From positions 2,995,001-3,059,000 of the forward strand of contig NZ_CP119422.1 in assembly GCF_030506285.1 (NCBI RefSeq): 64,000 nt of DNA, given 5' to 3'. Source of the DNA: Catalinimonas niigatensis (GTDB lineage: Bacteria > Bacteroidota > Bacteroidia > Cytophagales > Cyclobacteriaceae). This document shows positions 1-8,782 of the stretch, piece after piece (the stretch's first letter is position 1; each line of letters begins with the position of its first letter). The translations under genes were made by a program, and so were the position numbers. A model generated the notes under the pieces. That model made no database searches. It worked only from the letters and a program-made list of their open reading frames with translations, and was not told where the DNA came from.

Positions 1-25
1 AGATCTAGCGTTAGAAGCGTACAAA

Positions 26-343
26 TTACTTTTTCTTCTTTTTATTTTTGAACATATCCAGCATACGGTCAGTCACAGCATAGCCACCCACTACATTAAT
101 GCTCGCAAGTGCTATTCCGAGAAAACCCAAAATAAGCACAAAATAATTGGTAGATTCTGCCTGACGTACGAGAAGAATAGCACCGATGATCACTACACCA
201 CTAATCGCATTGGCACCGGACATAAGCGGCGTATGTAATACTGTGGGTACTTTTGAAATTACTTCTATTCCCAAAAAAATAGCAAAAACCAAGATGTACA
301 TCATCAATAGATTCTCGCTAATAAAACTGACAATTGCGTCCAT
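26..343 (-). CDS. pntAB: NAD(P) transhydrogenase alpha subunit, part 2 (membrane domain)
   Basis: This 105-residue protein is the membrane part of the alpha subunit of proton-translocating NAD(P)+ transhydrogenase, which couples hydride transfer from NADH to NADP+ to proton entry. Three to four hydrophobic segments span about residues 10-95, and the family stretch VPTVLHTPLMSGANAISG (about 32-49) is clear. It ends in a lysine-rich tail. The soluble NAD-binding part lies 24 bp upstream on the same strand, so the alpha subunit is split into two genes, as in many bacteria other than enterics. The beta subunit (pntB) would be expected just beyond base 1, outside the window. Family assignment is firm. 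Confidence 0.93.
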   Translation of the reverse strand: MDAIVSFISENLLMMYILVFAIFLGIEVISKVPTVLHTPLMSGANAISGVVIIGAILLVRQAESTNYFVLILGFLGIALASINVVGGYAVTDRMLDMFKNKKKKK

Positions 344-367
344 AAAGATTGGGCTTATAGTTTCAGG

Positions 368-1468
368 TTATTTTACTTCGTACATATTTTTACCTCCCTG
401 CACAATACAGGTCCCTCTGATCAGCTGGTTTTCCATATCCAGTTGCAGTTCACCTTCTTTCAGGAGAACCTTAAGGAAATTGAAGACATTTTTGGCAAAG
501 AGCAGACTGGCATGCATGGGCATTTTTGCCTCCAGGGTAGAATCACCAATGATTGTAATCCCATGATGATCAATAGTAGCATCGTTTTGTGTCAGTTCAC
601 AATTACCTCCTCCGGCCGCAGCCAGGTCAACGATCACACTTCCCGGCTTCATGGCTTCTACCATCTCCTTAGTGATCAGGATAGGGGCTTTCTTCCCTCT
701 TAACAAAGCCGTAGTAATGATGACGTCTGATTTGGAGGCTCGGTCAAAAATGAGTTCACGCTGCTTTTGCTTATATTCTTCTGTTTGTTCGACGGCATAT
801 CCACCGGCCGCTTTATCATCACGGGAACCTTCTACTTCTACAAACTTAGCGCCCAGACTTTGTACTTCTTCTCTTACTGCCGCACGGGTATCAAAAGCTT
901 CTACTACAGAACCCAACCTTTTGGCAGTAGCAATGGCTTGTAAACCTGCTACTCCCGCTCCCAATATCAATACTTTGGCCGGAGGGATACTACCCGCCGC
1001 TGTAGTCAGCATAGGAAAATAGCGGGGCAAATGTGTAGCTGCTTCAAGTACCGCACGATAACCTGCCATAGAAGCCATAGAAGAAAGCACGTCTTTGTCC
1101 TGTGCCATCGTAATACGGGGCATCATGTCCATACTGAAGACATTGATAGGAAACTTGCTTAGCTTTTCGGGTACAGTAGCATCTTCATAAGGACGGAAGG
1201 AAGAAATTACAGATGCCCCTTGAGGAAGCTTACTCAGGATATCTTCGGCAGGGGGCCTGATACTTAGCAACAATGTAGATTTTGAAATGACATCATTCCG
1301 CTGACTGATTGTAGCACCTGCTGCTTCATACTCTGCATCCGGAATATATGTATTCCCACCTGCGCCTGCCTCGATGAGTATTTGGTTGTGTTCGGTCAGT
1401 TTTTTTACTACATCCGGAGTGAGTGCCACCCGGGTATCAGCTTCTTCTTTAAGAACGCCTATTATCAT
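368..1468 (-). CDS. pntAA: NAD(P) transhydrogenase alpha subunit, part 1 (NAD-binding)
   Basis: This is the soluble NAD(H)-binding domain I of transhydrogenase, 366 residues, in the alanine dehydrogenase/PNT family. The N-terminal half starts MIIGVLKEEADTRVALTPD, typical of the family, and the Rossmann glycine motif LILGAGVAGLQAIATAKRLG lies near residues 167-186, followed by the conserved EAFDTRAAVREEVQSLGA. It is translated just ahead of pntAB. It is paralogous to the alanine dehydrogenase at 31.4-32.5 kb, but it carries the PNT-specific segments and the neighbour pntAB, so the call is secure. Expected role: supply of NADPH at the cytoplasmic face of the inner membrane. Confidence 0.95.
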   Translation of the reverse strand: MIIGVLKEEADTRVALTPDVVKKLTEHNQILIEAGAGGNTYIPDAEYEAAGATISQRNDVISKSTLLLSIRPPAEDILSKLPQGASVISSFRPYEDATVPEKLSKFPINVFSMDMMPRITMAQDKDVLSSMASMAGYRAVLEAATHLPRYFPMLTTAAGSIPPAKVLILGAGVAGLQAIATAKRLGSVVEAFDTRAAVREEVQSLGAKFVEVEGSRDDKAAGGYAVEQTEEYKQKQRELIFDRASKSDVIITTALLRGKKAPILITKEMVEAMKPGSVIVDLAAAGGGNCELTQNDATIDHHGITIIGDSTLEAKMPMHASLLFAKNVFNFLKVLLKEGELQLDMENQLIRGTCIVQGGKNMYEVK

Positions 1469-1601
1469 TGATCTAGCTTAAATTTAGCGTAAACATAAAA
1501 ATTTGTTTTTAAAAAATGGAGTGATGCCTGAAAATCTTCCATTTCGGCACTTAGTCCTTTTTACTTGAGCGCACCAATTTAGACAAAAGATAGCCAAGAA
1601 G

Positions 1602-1637
1602 AAAAATTTCTATGCAACGGATTGCATTGAAATTTTT
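1602..1637 (-). terminator. Hairpin terminator after the SRPBCC gene
   Basis: The arms AAAAATTTC-T-ATGCAA and TTGCAT-T-GAAATTTTT flank a 4-base CGGA loop: 15 pairs with one T/T mismatch. It starts 4 bases beyond the stop of the minus-strand gene ending at 1642, and its lower arm ends in a T run when read on the minus strand. Rho-independent termination is inferred. Confidence 0.6.
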
Positions 1638-1641
1638 GCTT

Positions 1642-2076
1642 TTACCGAAATACTTTTTTGTAGACTGGTTTCCTGTAAAGGAATTGTAGCCACAAAGCTG
1701 GCCACAACAGAAAATCAAGGAAGGGCAATGGCGATTTAAAAGTTATATCATCTACAATCTCAGTACCTGGCTCTCTTTTGATAATTCTATGATGATGCCG
1801 CCAGTATTTGAGAAAGAAGGGAAGCTTTGTCCCAAAGTCTATGAAGTAAAATTCTTCATCATTTAATCCATCTTCTAAAATTAAGCTCACCCACTGCTGT
1901 TTGAAAAAGATAAAGTTAAGTTCTAATGCCACTACATCATCTTTTTTACAACCATCAAACTGTAGTAATTTTACTGGTGGGAAAGGAGGGCTTAGCTTTA
2001 TAAATAAATCTTCTGTAAAACCTTCCATCACTGCTTTGTAATTTTGCTTCACCTGTGTAGTCAGCTTAATTCTCAT
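1642..2076 (-). CDS. SRPBCC (START-like) family protein
   Basis: This 144-residue protein resembles a Bacteroidota family of small SRPBCC/START-like proteins of unknown ligand. The pattern MRIKLTTQVKQNY followed by GFTEDLFIKLSPPFPPVKLL (about 19-38), then LELNFIFFKQQWVS, EFYFIDFGTKLPFF and a C-terminal LWLQFLYRKPVYKKVF is the family signature as I know it. No signal peptide is seen, so it is probably cytoplasmic. It stands alone, divergent from the FMN reductase gene. The fold assignment is by pattern memory and the ligand is unknown. Confidence 0.7.
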   Translation of the reverse strand: MRIKLTTQVKQNYKAVMEGFTEDLFIKLSPPFPPVKLLQFDGCKKDDVVALELNFIFFKQQWVSLILEDGLNDEEFYFIDFGTKLPFFLKYWRHHHRIIKREPGTEIVDDITFKSPLPFLDFLLWPALWLQFLYRKPVYKKVFR

Positions 2077-2356
2077 GCTTTTGCGCCCTATTTTAAAATC
2101 AAATATACAAACAGTAAGCTTCCTTTAAGTGTTTTAGCTTCGCACCTGATAAGTAAAGCAAAAAATGATTGCTATCCTGCAAACAGCAATATTTTATCAA
2201 TACTAAGTTTTGTTCCTATACAATAGTATTTGCCACCTCTATTTATAGTCTCTTGCTTCTGTAAAGTAGCAAGATCACTGAAGATAACATTTGTGCGCAT
2301 GTACGTATAGAATTGTTAAGAACCATATTTAACACTAAATCTGATTTTACTATTAA

Positions 2357-2881
2357 ATGATTTCAATCATAGTAGGTACTAACCGGAAAAATGCTTTGTC
2401 TGCTTCCATTGCAGCGTATTATCAACAACTACTTAAAGATAAAAATGTAGAAAGTCAGATTATCAATCTTACAGACTTGCCTGCTGACTTTACGGCCACA
2501 GCTTTGTATGAAAATAATGGAAAAAACCAGGGGTTCAATCGCCTCCGCCAAAGCTTTAAAGAACAGGAAAAGTTTGTGTTTATCATCCCCGAATATAATG
2601 GTTCTTATCCGGGGGTACTGAAAGCTTTTATTGACGGACTGGACTATCCCAGTGGTTTGCAGGGCAAAAAATGTGCTTTGGTGGGGATTTCAACTGGCGT
2701 ACAGGGGGCAAGTATTGCCTTAAGCCACTTTACCGATGTGTTGCATTACCTGGGGATGCATGTACTGGCGCTCAAGGTAAAGATGGGAGAGATTCATCGT
2801 TATCTAAAAGAAAATCAGCTCACAAGCAAAGTCTACAATGAGATGCTTCACCTGCAAGCTGATCAGCTTATTAAGTTTTAG
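2357..2881 (+). CDS. NADPH-dependent FMN reductase family protein
   Basis: This is a 174-residue flavodoxin-fold oxidoreductase. The N-terminal phosphate-binding loop is IVGTNRKNALSASIA (about residues 5-19), and the second family motif PEYNGSYPGVLKAFIDGLDY lies at about 78-97. Such proteins bind FMN and reduce flavins, quinones, azo compounds or chromate with NAD(P)H; the substrate cannot be told from the sequence. The length is normal. The gene converges on ftsZ with 9 bp between the stops. Confidence 0.9.
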   Translation: MISIIVGTNRKNALSASIAAYYQQLLKDKNVESQIINLTDLPADFTATALYENNGKNQGFNRLRQSFKEQEKFVFIIPEYNGSYPGVLKAFIDGLDYPSGLQGKKCALVGISTGVQGASIALSHFTDVLHYLGMHVLALKVKMGEIHRYLKENQLTSKVYNEMLHLQADQLIKF

Positions 2882-2890
2882 AATTTTTCT

Positions 2891-4363
2891 TTAATCTACA
2901 TTGTCATGCAAAAACTTGTTGTTACCAATGATATTATCATCATCATCCAGTGAGTAGCGCGACACATTGCGATCGTTGTATGAAGGGGCACTGTAGAGAT
3001 GGATATTCCTCCTGACATAAGCCGGTTCATTATAGAAATCTTCTTTCTTAAAAATATCCTCACTATTATCGGGAGAACTGATGCTTTTGCGCCCTTTCAA
3101 CTTGAGCTTACGCTCATAAGCTTCTTTCATCATCAGATATCTTTTGCTAGAGGACATTTCACGGACTAAGCGTTCTTCCTCTTCATGTTCTTTCTGTTGC
3201 CGATCATCCTCTTCTTCCTCTTCAAAATTCTCAATTTCAAGCGGAGGAGATGGCGGAGTATTTACTCTATTCTGCGGTGGACTGTCAGGCGGATTGGCAT
3301 CGGGCTTATCTTCCTTTTTAATCCTTTGGCTGGAGTCCAGGTCGTACACTCTTTTGGTTTCGGCTTCATCATCAGCATCAGGTTCGGCACTAAAACCAGT
3401 GGCAATTACTGTAACCATGATCGCATCCCCCAGCGTATCATCCAAACCATGACCGAAGATTACTTCTGCCTCATCGCCAGCTTCAGTCTGGATGTGATCA
3501 GTGATCTCAGTAAGCTCATCCATCTGCATTTCTGCCTGCTCGCCAGAGCGGATAGACAAGAGGATCTTCCTGGCACCACGGATATTCTTGTCGTCAAGGA
3601 GCGGAGAAGAAAGGGCTTCTTCCGCAGCACGCATGGCACGATGCTCACCTTCGGCTTTGGCAGATCCCATTACAGCGGCACCTGAACCGGCCATTACTGT
3701 TTTAACATCTTCAAAATCCACATTGATATAACCCGGTACAGTAATAATCTCGGCAATACTCTTGGCTGCTGTCGTCAATATATTGTCTGCCTGGGCAAAA
3801 GCATTGGTCAGGGTCAGGTTACCATATACTTCCCTGAGCTTATCGTTCAGGATCACAATGACGGTATCACAGTTATTTCTCAGCTCGCGGATTCCTTCTT
3901 CTGCGGCACGCTGTTTCTTTTTTCCTTCAAAGGCAAACGGCTGGGTTACGATACCTACCGTCAGTACGCCTAGCTCACGCGCTACTTTGGCTATTTCCGG
4001 CGCAGCACCTGTACCGGTTCCACCGCCCATCCCGGCAGTGATAAATAACATACGGGTATCACTGCTCAGCAGTTCGCGAATATCTTCTTTACTTTCTATT
4101 GCGGCTGCTTTCCCTTTTTCAGGATTAGCTCCGGCTCCCAGGCCGCGGGTAAGTTCTCCGCCAATCTGTAATTTGTTGGGAACAGGACTGATTTCCAGGG
4201 CTTGAGAGTCAGTATTGCAGATGATGAATTCCACATCCTTAATACCTTGATTGTACATGTGGTTTACAGCATTGCTACCGCCGCCACCAACACCAATTAC
4301 CTTGATAATGGATTTATGCTGAGTGGGTAGATTGAATTCATAACTTTTGTCAGCCATAGTCAA
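2891..4363 (-). CDS. ftsZ: Cell division protein FtsZ
   Basis: FtsZ is the tubulin-like GTPase that forms the division ring; it is the last gene of the dcw cluster here. The nucleotide-binding glycines GGGGSNAV (26-33) and the tubulin signature GGGTGTGAAP (113-122) are intact, and the T7-loop NVDFEDVKTVMAGSG is present. At 490 residues it is longer than many FtsZ proteins because of an acidic, proline-rich linker (about 325-435). The membrane-anchor-binding peptide seems to be EPAYVRR (446-452), about 38 residues before the end instead of at the terminus; the protein ends NNKFLHDNVD. Either Met1 or Met3 could be the start. ftsA lies 44 bp upstream. Confidence 0.98.
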   Translation of the reverse strand: MTMADKSYEFNLPTQHKSIIKVIGVGGGGSNAVNHMYNQGIKDVEFIICNTDSQALEISPVPNKLQIGGELTRGLGAGANPEKGKAAAIESKEDIRELLSSDTRMLFITAGMGGGTGTGAAPEIAKVARELGVLTVGIVTQPFAFEGKKKQRAAEEGIRELRNNCDTVIVILNDKLREVYGNLTLTNAFAQADNILTTAAKSIAEIITVPGYINVDFEDVKTVMAGSGAAVMGSAKAEGEHRAMRAAEEALSSPLLDDKNIRGARKILLSIRSGEQAEMQMDELTEITDHIQTEAGDEAEVIFGHGLDDTLGDAIMVTVIATGFSAEPDADDEAETKRVYDLDSSQRIKKEDKPDANPPDSPPQNRVNTPPSPPLEIENFEEEEEDDRQQKEHEEEERLVREMSSSKRYLMMKEAYERKLKLKGRKSISSPDNSEDIFKKEDFYNEPAYVRRNIHLYSAPSYNDRNVSRYSLDDDDNIIGNNKFLHDNVD

Positions 4364-4407
4364 AAGGAGTTTAATGATTACCGTAGTTAATTTTTTATAA
4401 GAATATC

Positions 4408-5724
4408 TTAATAGTTTTCTTTGTCGTCAAAATCGTCAATAAGAATTTTTTTAGTTTTTTCCAGCATCTTGCGAAAAAACATAGAACCTTGATATTGCTC
4501 TTTTTCTTTTCTGGGTTTGTTGCCGTGCGTTTCTTTGTTTTTCTTTCTCATATAATCCAGATTGCGCTCATCAATGGCCTTGAAGCCCGATAATACCAGG
4601 CCCACCGCTGTAGCAAACATTGGACTCTTTACCGACTCAATCTTGCTTTTGCCCATGTATTCGTTAGGATAACCAATACGCGCATCGGTAGCACACATCA
4701 GTTCGCAAAGCTGCTTTACAAATTGCAGTTGCGAACCGCCGCCAGTGACTACAATTCCGCCAGCCAGTTTGTCTTCGTAACCAGACGAAATGATCTCAGC
4801 ATGTACCAGCTCGAAGATTTCCTGCATACGGGCCTCAATGATATAAGCCAGGTTCTTGAGCGAAATTTCCTTAGGCGGGCGATCTCTCAGACCACGGATG
4901 GATACTATTTCGTTGAAGCTTGCTTCTTCGGCAATCGCCTTACCAAATTTTACTTTCAGCAGTTCAGCCTGCTCTTCCATCACTGAGCAACCCTGCTTGA
5001 TATCTTGTGTAAGTATATCTCCGCCAAAAGGAATGACTGCCGTATGGCGGATAATGCCATCATAAAAAATAGCCATATCTGTAGTACCTCCACCGATATC
5101 TACCAGGCAGACACCTGCTTTCTTCTCCTCTTCACTCAGTACAGCCAGACTGGAAGCCAGAGGTTCCAGAATCAAATTTTCAATCTCAAGACCTGCTCTC
5201 TTGACACATTTATTGATATTGTTGATGGCATGCGTTTGTGCTGTGATGATATGGAAATCAGCTTCCAGTTTTACACCAGACATACCTATCGGATCTACGA
5301 TGCCATCTTCATAATCCACCGTATAGTGCTGAGGCATCACGTGGATAATCTCGCAGCCGGGAGGGGTAACGATACGGTACATATCATTGGTAAGGCGCTC
5401 CACATCTTCCATGCGAATCTCATCCTCCAGGGTATTGCGTGTGATACTACCATGATGAATAGAGCTTCGGATGTGCTGTCCGGCAATCCCTACATTAACG
5501 GTATGGATTTCAATCCCTGACTGCTCTTCCGCTTCATGGATTGCTTTTTTAATTGCGCTGATGGTCTTATCAATATTGGTCACAATGCCTCTTCTGACAC
5601 CTTCTGACTTAGCTTTGCCCATGCCCAGCACTTCCAATTTTCCGTATTCATTTTTGCGACCTACAATGACACAAATTTTCGTTGTGCCAATATCCAGTCC
5701 GACAACAATATTTTCTTCTTGCAT
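4408..5724 (-). CDS. ftsA: Cell division protein FtsA
   Basis: FtsA is the actin-like ATPase that tethers FtsZ to the membrane and recruits later division proteins. At 438 residues it has normal length. The phosphate-1 motif GLDIGTTK (9-16), the SHS2 1C domain and the phosphate-2 motif VDIGGGTTDMAIF (about 208-220) are visible. The C-terminal stretch MFFRKMLEKTKKILIDDF can form the amphipathic membrane-targeting helix, but it is followed by about seven more residues. The gene lies between ftsQ (11 bp upstream) and ftsZ, the canonical order. Confidence 0.97.
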   Translation of the reverse strand: MQEENIVVGLDIGTTKICVIVGRKNEYGKLEVLGMGKAKSEGVRRGIVTNIDKTISAIKKAIHEAEEQSGIEIHTVNVGIAGQHIRSSIHHGSITRNTLEDEIRMEDVERLTNDMYRIVTPPGCEIIHVMPQHYTVDYEDGIVDPIGMSGVKLEADFHIITAQTHAINNINKCVKRAGLEIENLILEPLASSLAVLSEEEKKAGVCLVDIGGGTTDMAIFYDGIIRHTAVIPFGGDILTQDIKQGCSVMEEQAELLKVKFGKAIAEEASFNEIVSIRGLRDRPPKEISLKNLAYIIEARMQEIFELVHAEIISSGYEDKLAGGIVVTGGGSQLQFVKQLCELMCATDARIGYPNEYMGKSKIESVKSPMFATAVGLVLSGFKAIDERNLDYMRKKNKETHGNKPRKEKEQYQGSMFFRKMLEKTKKILIDDFDDKENY

Positions 5725-5735
5725 AGCTTTATTGA

Positions 5736-6488
5736 TTAGTCACACACAATTTGATCCTGGTATTTCAGGTTTACTCTGGTATAGTAGTTCCATCCTTTAC
5801 GAGGCAAAACCTGCTCATAAAAAATAGCTAACTTATTAAATTTCTCTGATATTTTTTCAGCTTTTCCGAATTCAATTAACTGTTTTCCCACCTGGGGATA
5901 AAGCAAAATATTTCCGTTAGATGCAATCTCCATCTGAACGATCTGAGCTTTCCAGAACTCATCCCGGTTAATAAAGTTAATCAGTTCAAAAATCTGCTGC
6001 CCTTCTTCACTTTCTTTGATCTTTTGTCTGAGCAGCTTCCCAGTGTACTCACCGCTGATAAGCATGACCCGCGCAGTATATTTATCAGAAACCGGAAGGA
6101 TTTCTCCTTCATCACTGATATAAGCGTCAGGTGCGTCACTACGCATCACTCTGGCCATTGGCCGATTTTGCTCAGTATACACCAGCAGGTTGCCTTTTAC
6201 ATCTCTGTGTACTTCAGCCCGATGCACATATTTATTGGTTTCTATCCGGTTCTCCAGCGCTTTCAGGTCAATCTCCAGGTATTTTTTTCCCACAATATTA
6301 TCCGCTCCGGCATCTGTCATCAGCATTTGCACATCCTGCTCATCAATGAAGTAGTTTTCATAGCGGTTATCCACATGGATCATCACATGCTGACAAACCT
6401 TTTCGCTACGGTGCTTTTCCGTCATGGCGATGATGCTCACCATGCTCAGAGAAAAGATCACAATTTTTACCCATTTTTTAAGTTTCAT
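5736..6488 (-). CDS. ftsQ: Cell division protein FtsQ/DivIB
   Basis: This 250-residue bitopic division protein has one N-terminal membrane segment (about 7-23, after MKLKKWVK) and a periplasmic part with a POTRA-like region (about 30-105, containing the YFIDEQDVQMLM stretch) and the beta domain. FtsQ links the early ring to FtsL, FtsI and FtsW. Sequence conservation in this family is weak, so the assignment rests on length, topology and position between murG and ftsA. The start is 5 bp after the murG stop. murC usually sits at this junction and is missing. Confidence 0.9.
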   Translation of the reverse strand: MKLKKWVKIVIFSLSMVSIIAMTEKHRSEKVCQHVMIHVDNRYENYFIDEQDVQMLMTDAGADNIVGKKYLEIDLKALENRIETNKYVHRAEVHRDVKGNLLVYTEQNRPMARVMRSDAPDAYISDEGEILPVSDKYTARVMLISGEYTGKLLRQKIKESEEGQQIFELINFINRDEFWKAQIVQMEIASNGNILLYPQVGKQLIEFGKAEKISEKFNKLAIFYEQVLPRKGWNYYTRVNLKYQDQIVCD

Positions 6489-6493
6489 AGTCT

Positions 6494-7633
6494 TTATCTT
6501 TTTTGTTGAATAAGACTGATCACTTCCTTGGCAATATGCTCAGCGGCCTGCGGCCGGGCCAACTTTGCGAAATGCTCTGACAACGCTTTTTGCTGCTGCT
6601 CGTCCTGCAACAGGCCCAGTGCTACATCTATCAACTGCGCCGGAGCATCCCGATCCATAACCATCAATGCGGCATCCTGCTTTACCAGAGTTTCAGCGTT
6701 CTTACGCTGGTGATCTTCCGCCACATTGGGAGAAGGCACAAAGATGGTAGGTTTTTTTACCAGCGCCAGTTCTGAGATGGCCAAAGCCCCTGCTCTGGAA
6801 ACGACTACATCCGCAGCAGCATAAGCCAGATCCATACGGTTCAGAAACTCGTTCAGCCTGATGCCCTGTTTTTGGTCCATGGCAGTGAGTTTGGCTCTCA
6901 TCTCTTCATGATAAAACTTGCCACACTGCCAGATTACCTGAATTTCTTTGGCTACCAGTTTGCCGACACCGGCGATCATACTTTCATTCAAAGTCCTTGC
7001 TCCCAGACTACCCCCTACGACCAGCAGGGTTTTCTTTTTAGGATCAAGGTCAAAATATTTGAACGCCTCATCCCGCTTACTTTCTAACCCTTGCGCTGCC
7101 AGCGCTACAATATCTTTTCTTACCGGGTTCCCGGTAAAGACGATCTTTTCTTTAGGAAAAAATTGTTCCATACCTTCCTGTGCCACACAGACTTTTTTCA
7201 CCTTACCCGCCAGCAACTTATTGGTGAGTCCGGCATAGGAGTTTTGCTCCTGTAAAAGCGAAGGAATATTTTTCCAACTTGCTGTATACAGCAGTGGACC
7301 ACTGGCAAAGCCACCAACGCCTACTACAGCATTGGGACGAAAATCCGAAAGTATCTTCAAAGAACCGATGAGGCTGGAAGTTACCTTAAGTGGAAAAGCC
7401 AGGTTATCCAGCGTAAGCTTACGCTGGATGCCGCTAATCCAAAGGCCGATGATTTTGTAGCCTGCTTCCGGTACTTTCTGCATTTCCATACGTCCCTTAG
7501 CACCTACAAAAAGAATTTCAGTATCAGAATACAAATCCTGTAGCGCATGCGCAATGGCGATAGCCGGATAGATATGTCCTCCGGTGCCTCCGCCACTGAT
7601 GATGATGCGATATGGTTTTTGTACTGCTTCCAT
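6494..7633 (-). CDS. murG: UDP-GlcNAc--lipid I N-acetylglucosaminyltransferase MurG
   Basis: MurG adds GlcNAc to lipid I to form lipid II on the inner face of the membrane. The GT28 glycine-rich motif GGGTGGH is at residues 14-20 when translation starts at 7633 (MEAVQKPY). The acceptor-side GVGGFASGP, the second glycine loop VVGGSLGARTLN, and the donor-site SRAGALAISELALVKKP and PNVAEDHQRKNA are all present. Earlier in-frame starts at 7654 and 7642 exist; 7633 gives the usual N terminus (379 residues) and clears the ftsW stop at 7647. The order ftsW-murG is canonical. Confidence 0.96.
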   Translation of the reverse strand: MEAVQKPYRIIISGGGTGGHIYPAIAIAHALQDLYSDTEILFVGAKGRMEMQKVPEAGYKIIGLWISGIQRKLTLDNLAFPLKVTSSLIGSLKILSDFRPNAVVGVGGFASGPLLYTASWKNIPSLLQEQNSYAGLTNKLLAGKVKKVCVAQEGMEQFFPKEKIVFTGNPVRKDIVALAAQGLESKRDEAFKYFDLDPKKKTLLVVGGSLGARTLNESMIAGVGKLVAKEIQVIWQCGKFYHEEMRAKLTAMDQKQGIRLNEFLNRMDLAYAAADVVVSRAGALAISELALVKKPTIFVPSPNVAEDHQRKNAETLVKQDAALMVMDRDAPAQLIDVALGLLQDEQQQKALSEHFAKLARPQAAEHIAKEVISLIQQKR

Positions 7634-7646
7634 GATGCTCATTGCA

Positions 7647-8780
7647 TTAGGCATGCTGATATTTTACTTCTTCCGGTTCTTCTTTTTGCTTGCTGGTACT
7701 GAGGATAATTCCTAGAGCTACTCCGGTAAACAGCAGAGATGTTCCTCCCATACTTACCAAAGGCAAAGGTAATCCGGTGACCGGCCCCAAACCCACTGCT
7801 ACCCCCATATTGATCATCGCCTGTATGACGATGGCAAAGCTGAGCCCGGCAGATAGCAGGCCTCCAAAAGCTCTGTCGCTTTTGGAAACTGCCTGCATCC
7901 CCCGGTATAGTAAGGTTAAATACAAAAAAATCACTACAACTCCCCCTACTAAACCATACTCTTCTACAATAATGGCAAAGACAAAGTCTGAATAAGAATG
8001 TGGTAGAATATTACGCTGATCGCTATTACCCCATCCTTTGCCCTTCACCCCTCCGGTAGCAATGGCAATATATGATTGTACAGCCTGGAAAGGCACCTCT
8101 TTTTTGTCAATAAAATTTTCTATACGGGTACGGGCAGTTTCTGCACGCTGTCCTAACAAAAGCGCTGTACTTACAAATAAGCCTCCAATCAGTCCCAGCA
8201 AAAGCAGATACTTTACTGGGACTCTTCCAATAAACATCAGCAGCATACAGGTAGCAAACAGCATACCCGCAGTAGATATATTGGATAGTGCGATGAGGGC
8301 GCAGATACTTCCACACCAGCAAAGTACCGGAATTAAGGTGGCACGAAAATTTTGGATGGCCTGCTGCCTACGTGACAACATACCTGCCAAATGGGTAATC
8401 AGTGCCAGCTTGGCTAAATCCGAAGGTTGAAAAGCCTGATTTACGATAGGTATGGTAAGCCAGCGGGAAGCCTGATTGATGGTGTCGCCATACATCCAGG
8501 TAAACAATAGCAATGGTACCGACAGCCACAATGCAAGGGTTGATATACGGGCAAATATCCGGTAATTGGCTTTATGCACTACATACATTACCATCAGGCT
8601 AATGATCAGCAATGCTACATGCTTGAAGAGATAGTACTCGGTATTCCCTTCCTGCAGGCGGTATGCCAATGTGCTGGTAGTACTGTATACAATCAATATA
8701 CCTCCGGCCGAAAGCAGTAATACTACCATCCAGATCACCGGGTCTCCCTGTAGATATCGTTTTGCCCAAATTCTGATCAT
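7647..8780 (-). CDS. ftsW: Lipid II glycan polymerase FtsW (SEDS family)
   Basis: FtsW is the septal peptidoglycan glycosyltransferase that works with FtsI. The 377-residue protein has about ten hydrophobic segments and the SEDS C-terminal signature GLPLPLVSMGGTSLL. The start at 8780 (MIRIWAKRYLQGDP) is preferred over one 60 bases upstream because the longer form would run back into mraY and adds no family sequence. The mraY stop is at 8783-8785, so the two genes are 2 bases apart, which leaves no room for murD at its usual place. Confidence 0.95.
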   Translation of the reverse strand: MIRIWAKRYLQGDPVIWMVVLLLSAGGILIVYSTTSTLAYRLQEGNTEYYLFKHVALLIISLMVMYVVHKANYRIFARISTLALWLSVPLLLFTWMYGDTINQASRWLTIPIVNQAFQPSDLAKLALITHLAGMLSRRQQAIQNFRATLIPVLCWCGSICALIALSNISTAGMLFATCMLLMFIGRVPVKYLLLLGLIGGLFVSTALLLGQRAETARTRIENFIDKKEVPFQAVQSYIAIATGGVKGKGWGNSDQRNILPHSYSDFVFAIIVEEYGLVGGVVVIFLYLTLLYRGMQAVSKSDRAFGGLLSAGLSFAIVIQAMINMGVAVGLGPVTGLPLPLVSMGGTSLLFTGVALGIILSTSKQKEEPEEVKYQHA

Positions 8781-8782
8781 AG

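Noticed and set aside
5005-5520. A 171-codon frame antisense to ftsA
   Set aside because: Overlaps the conserved FtsA core; no independent evidence of coding.
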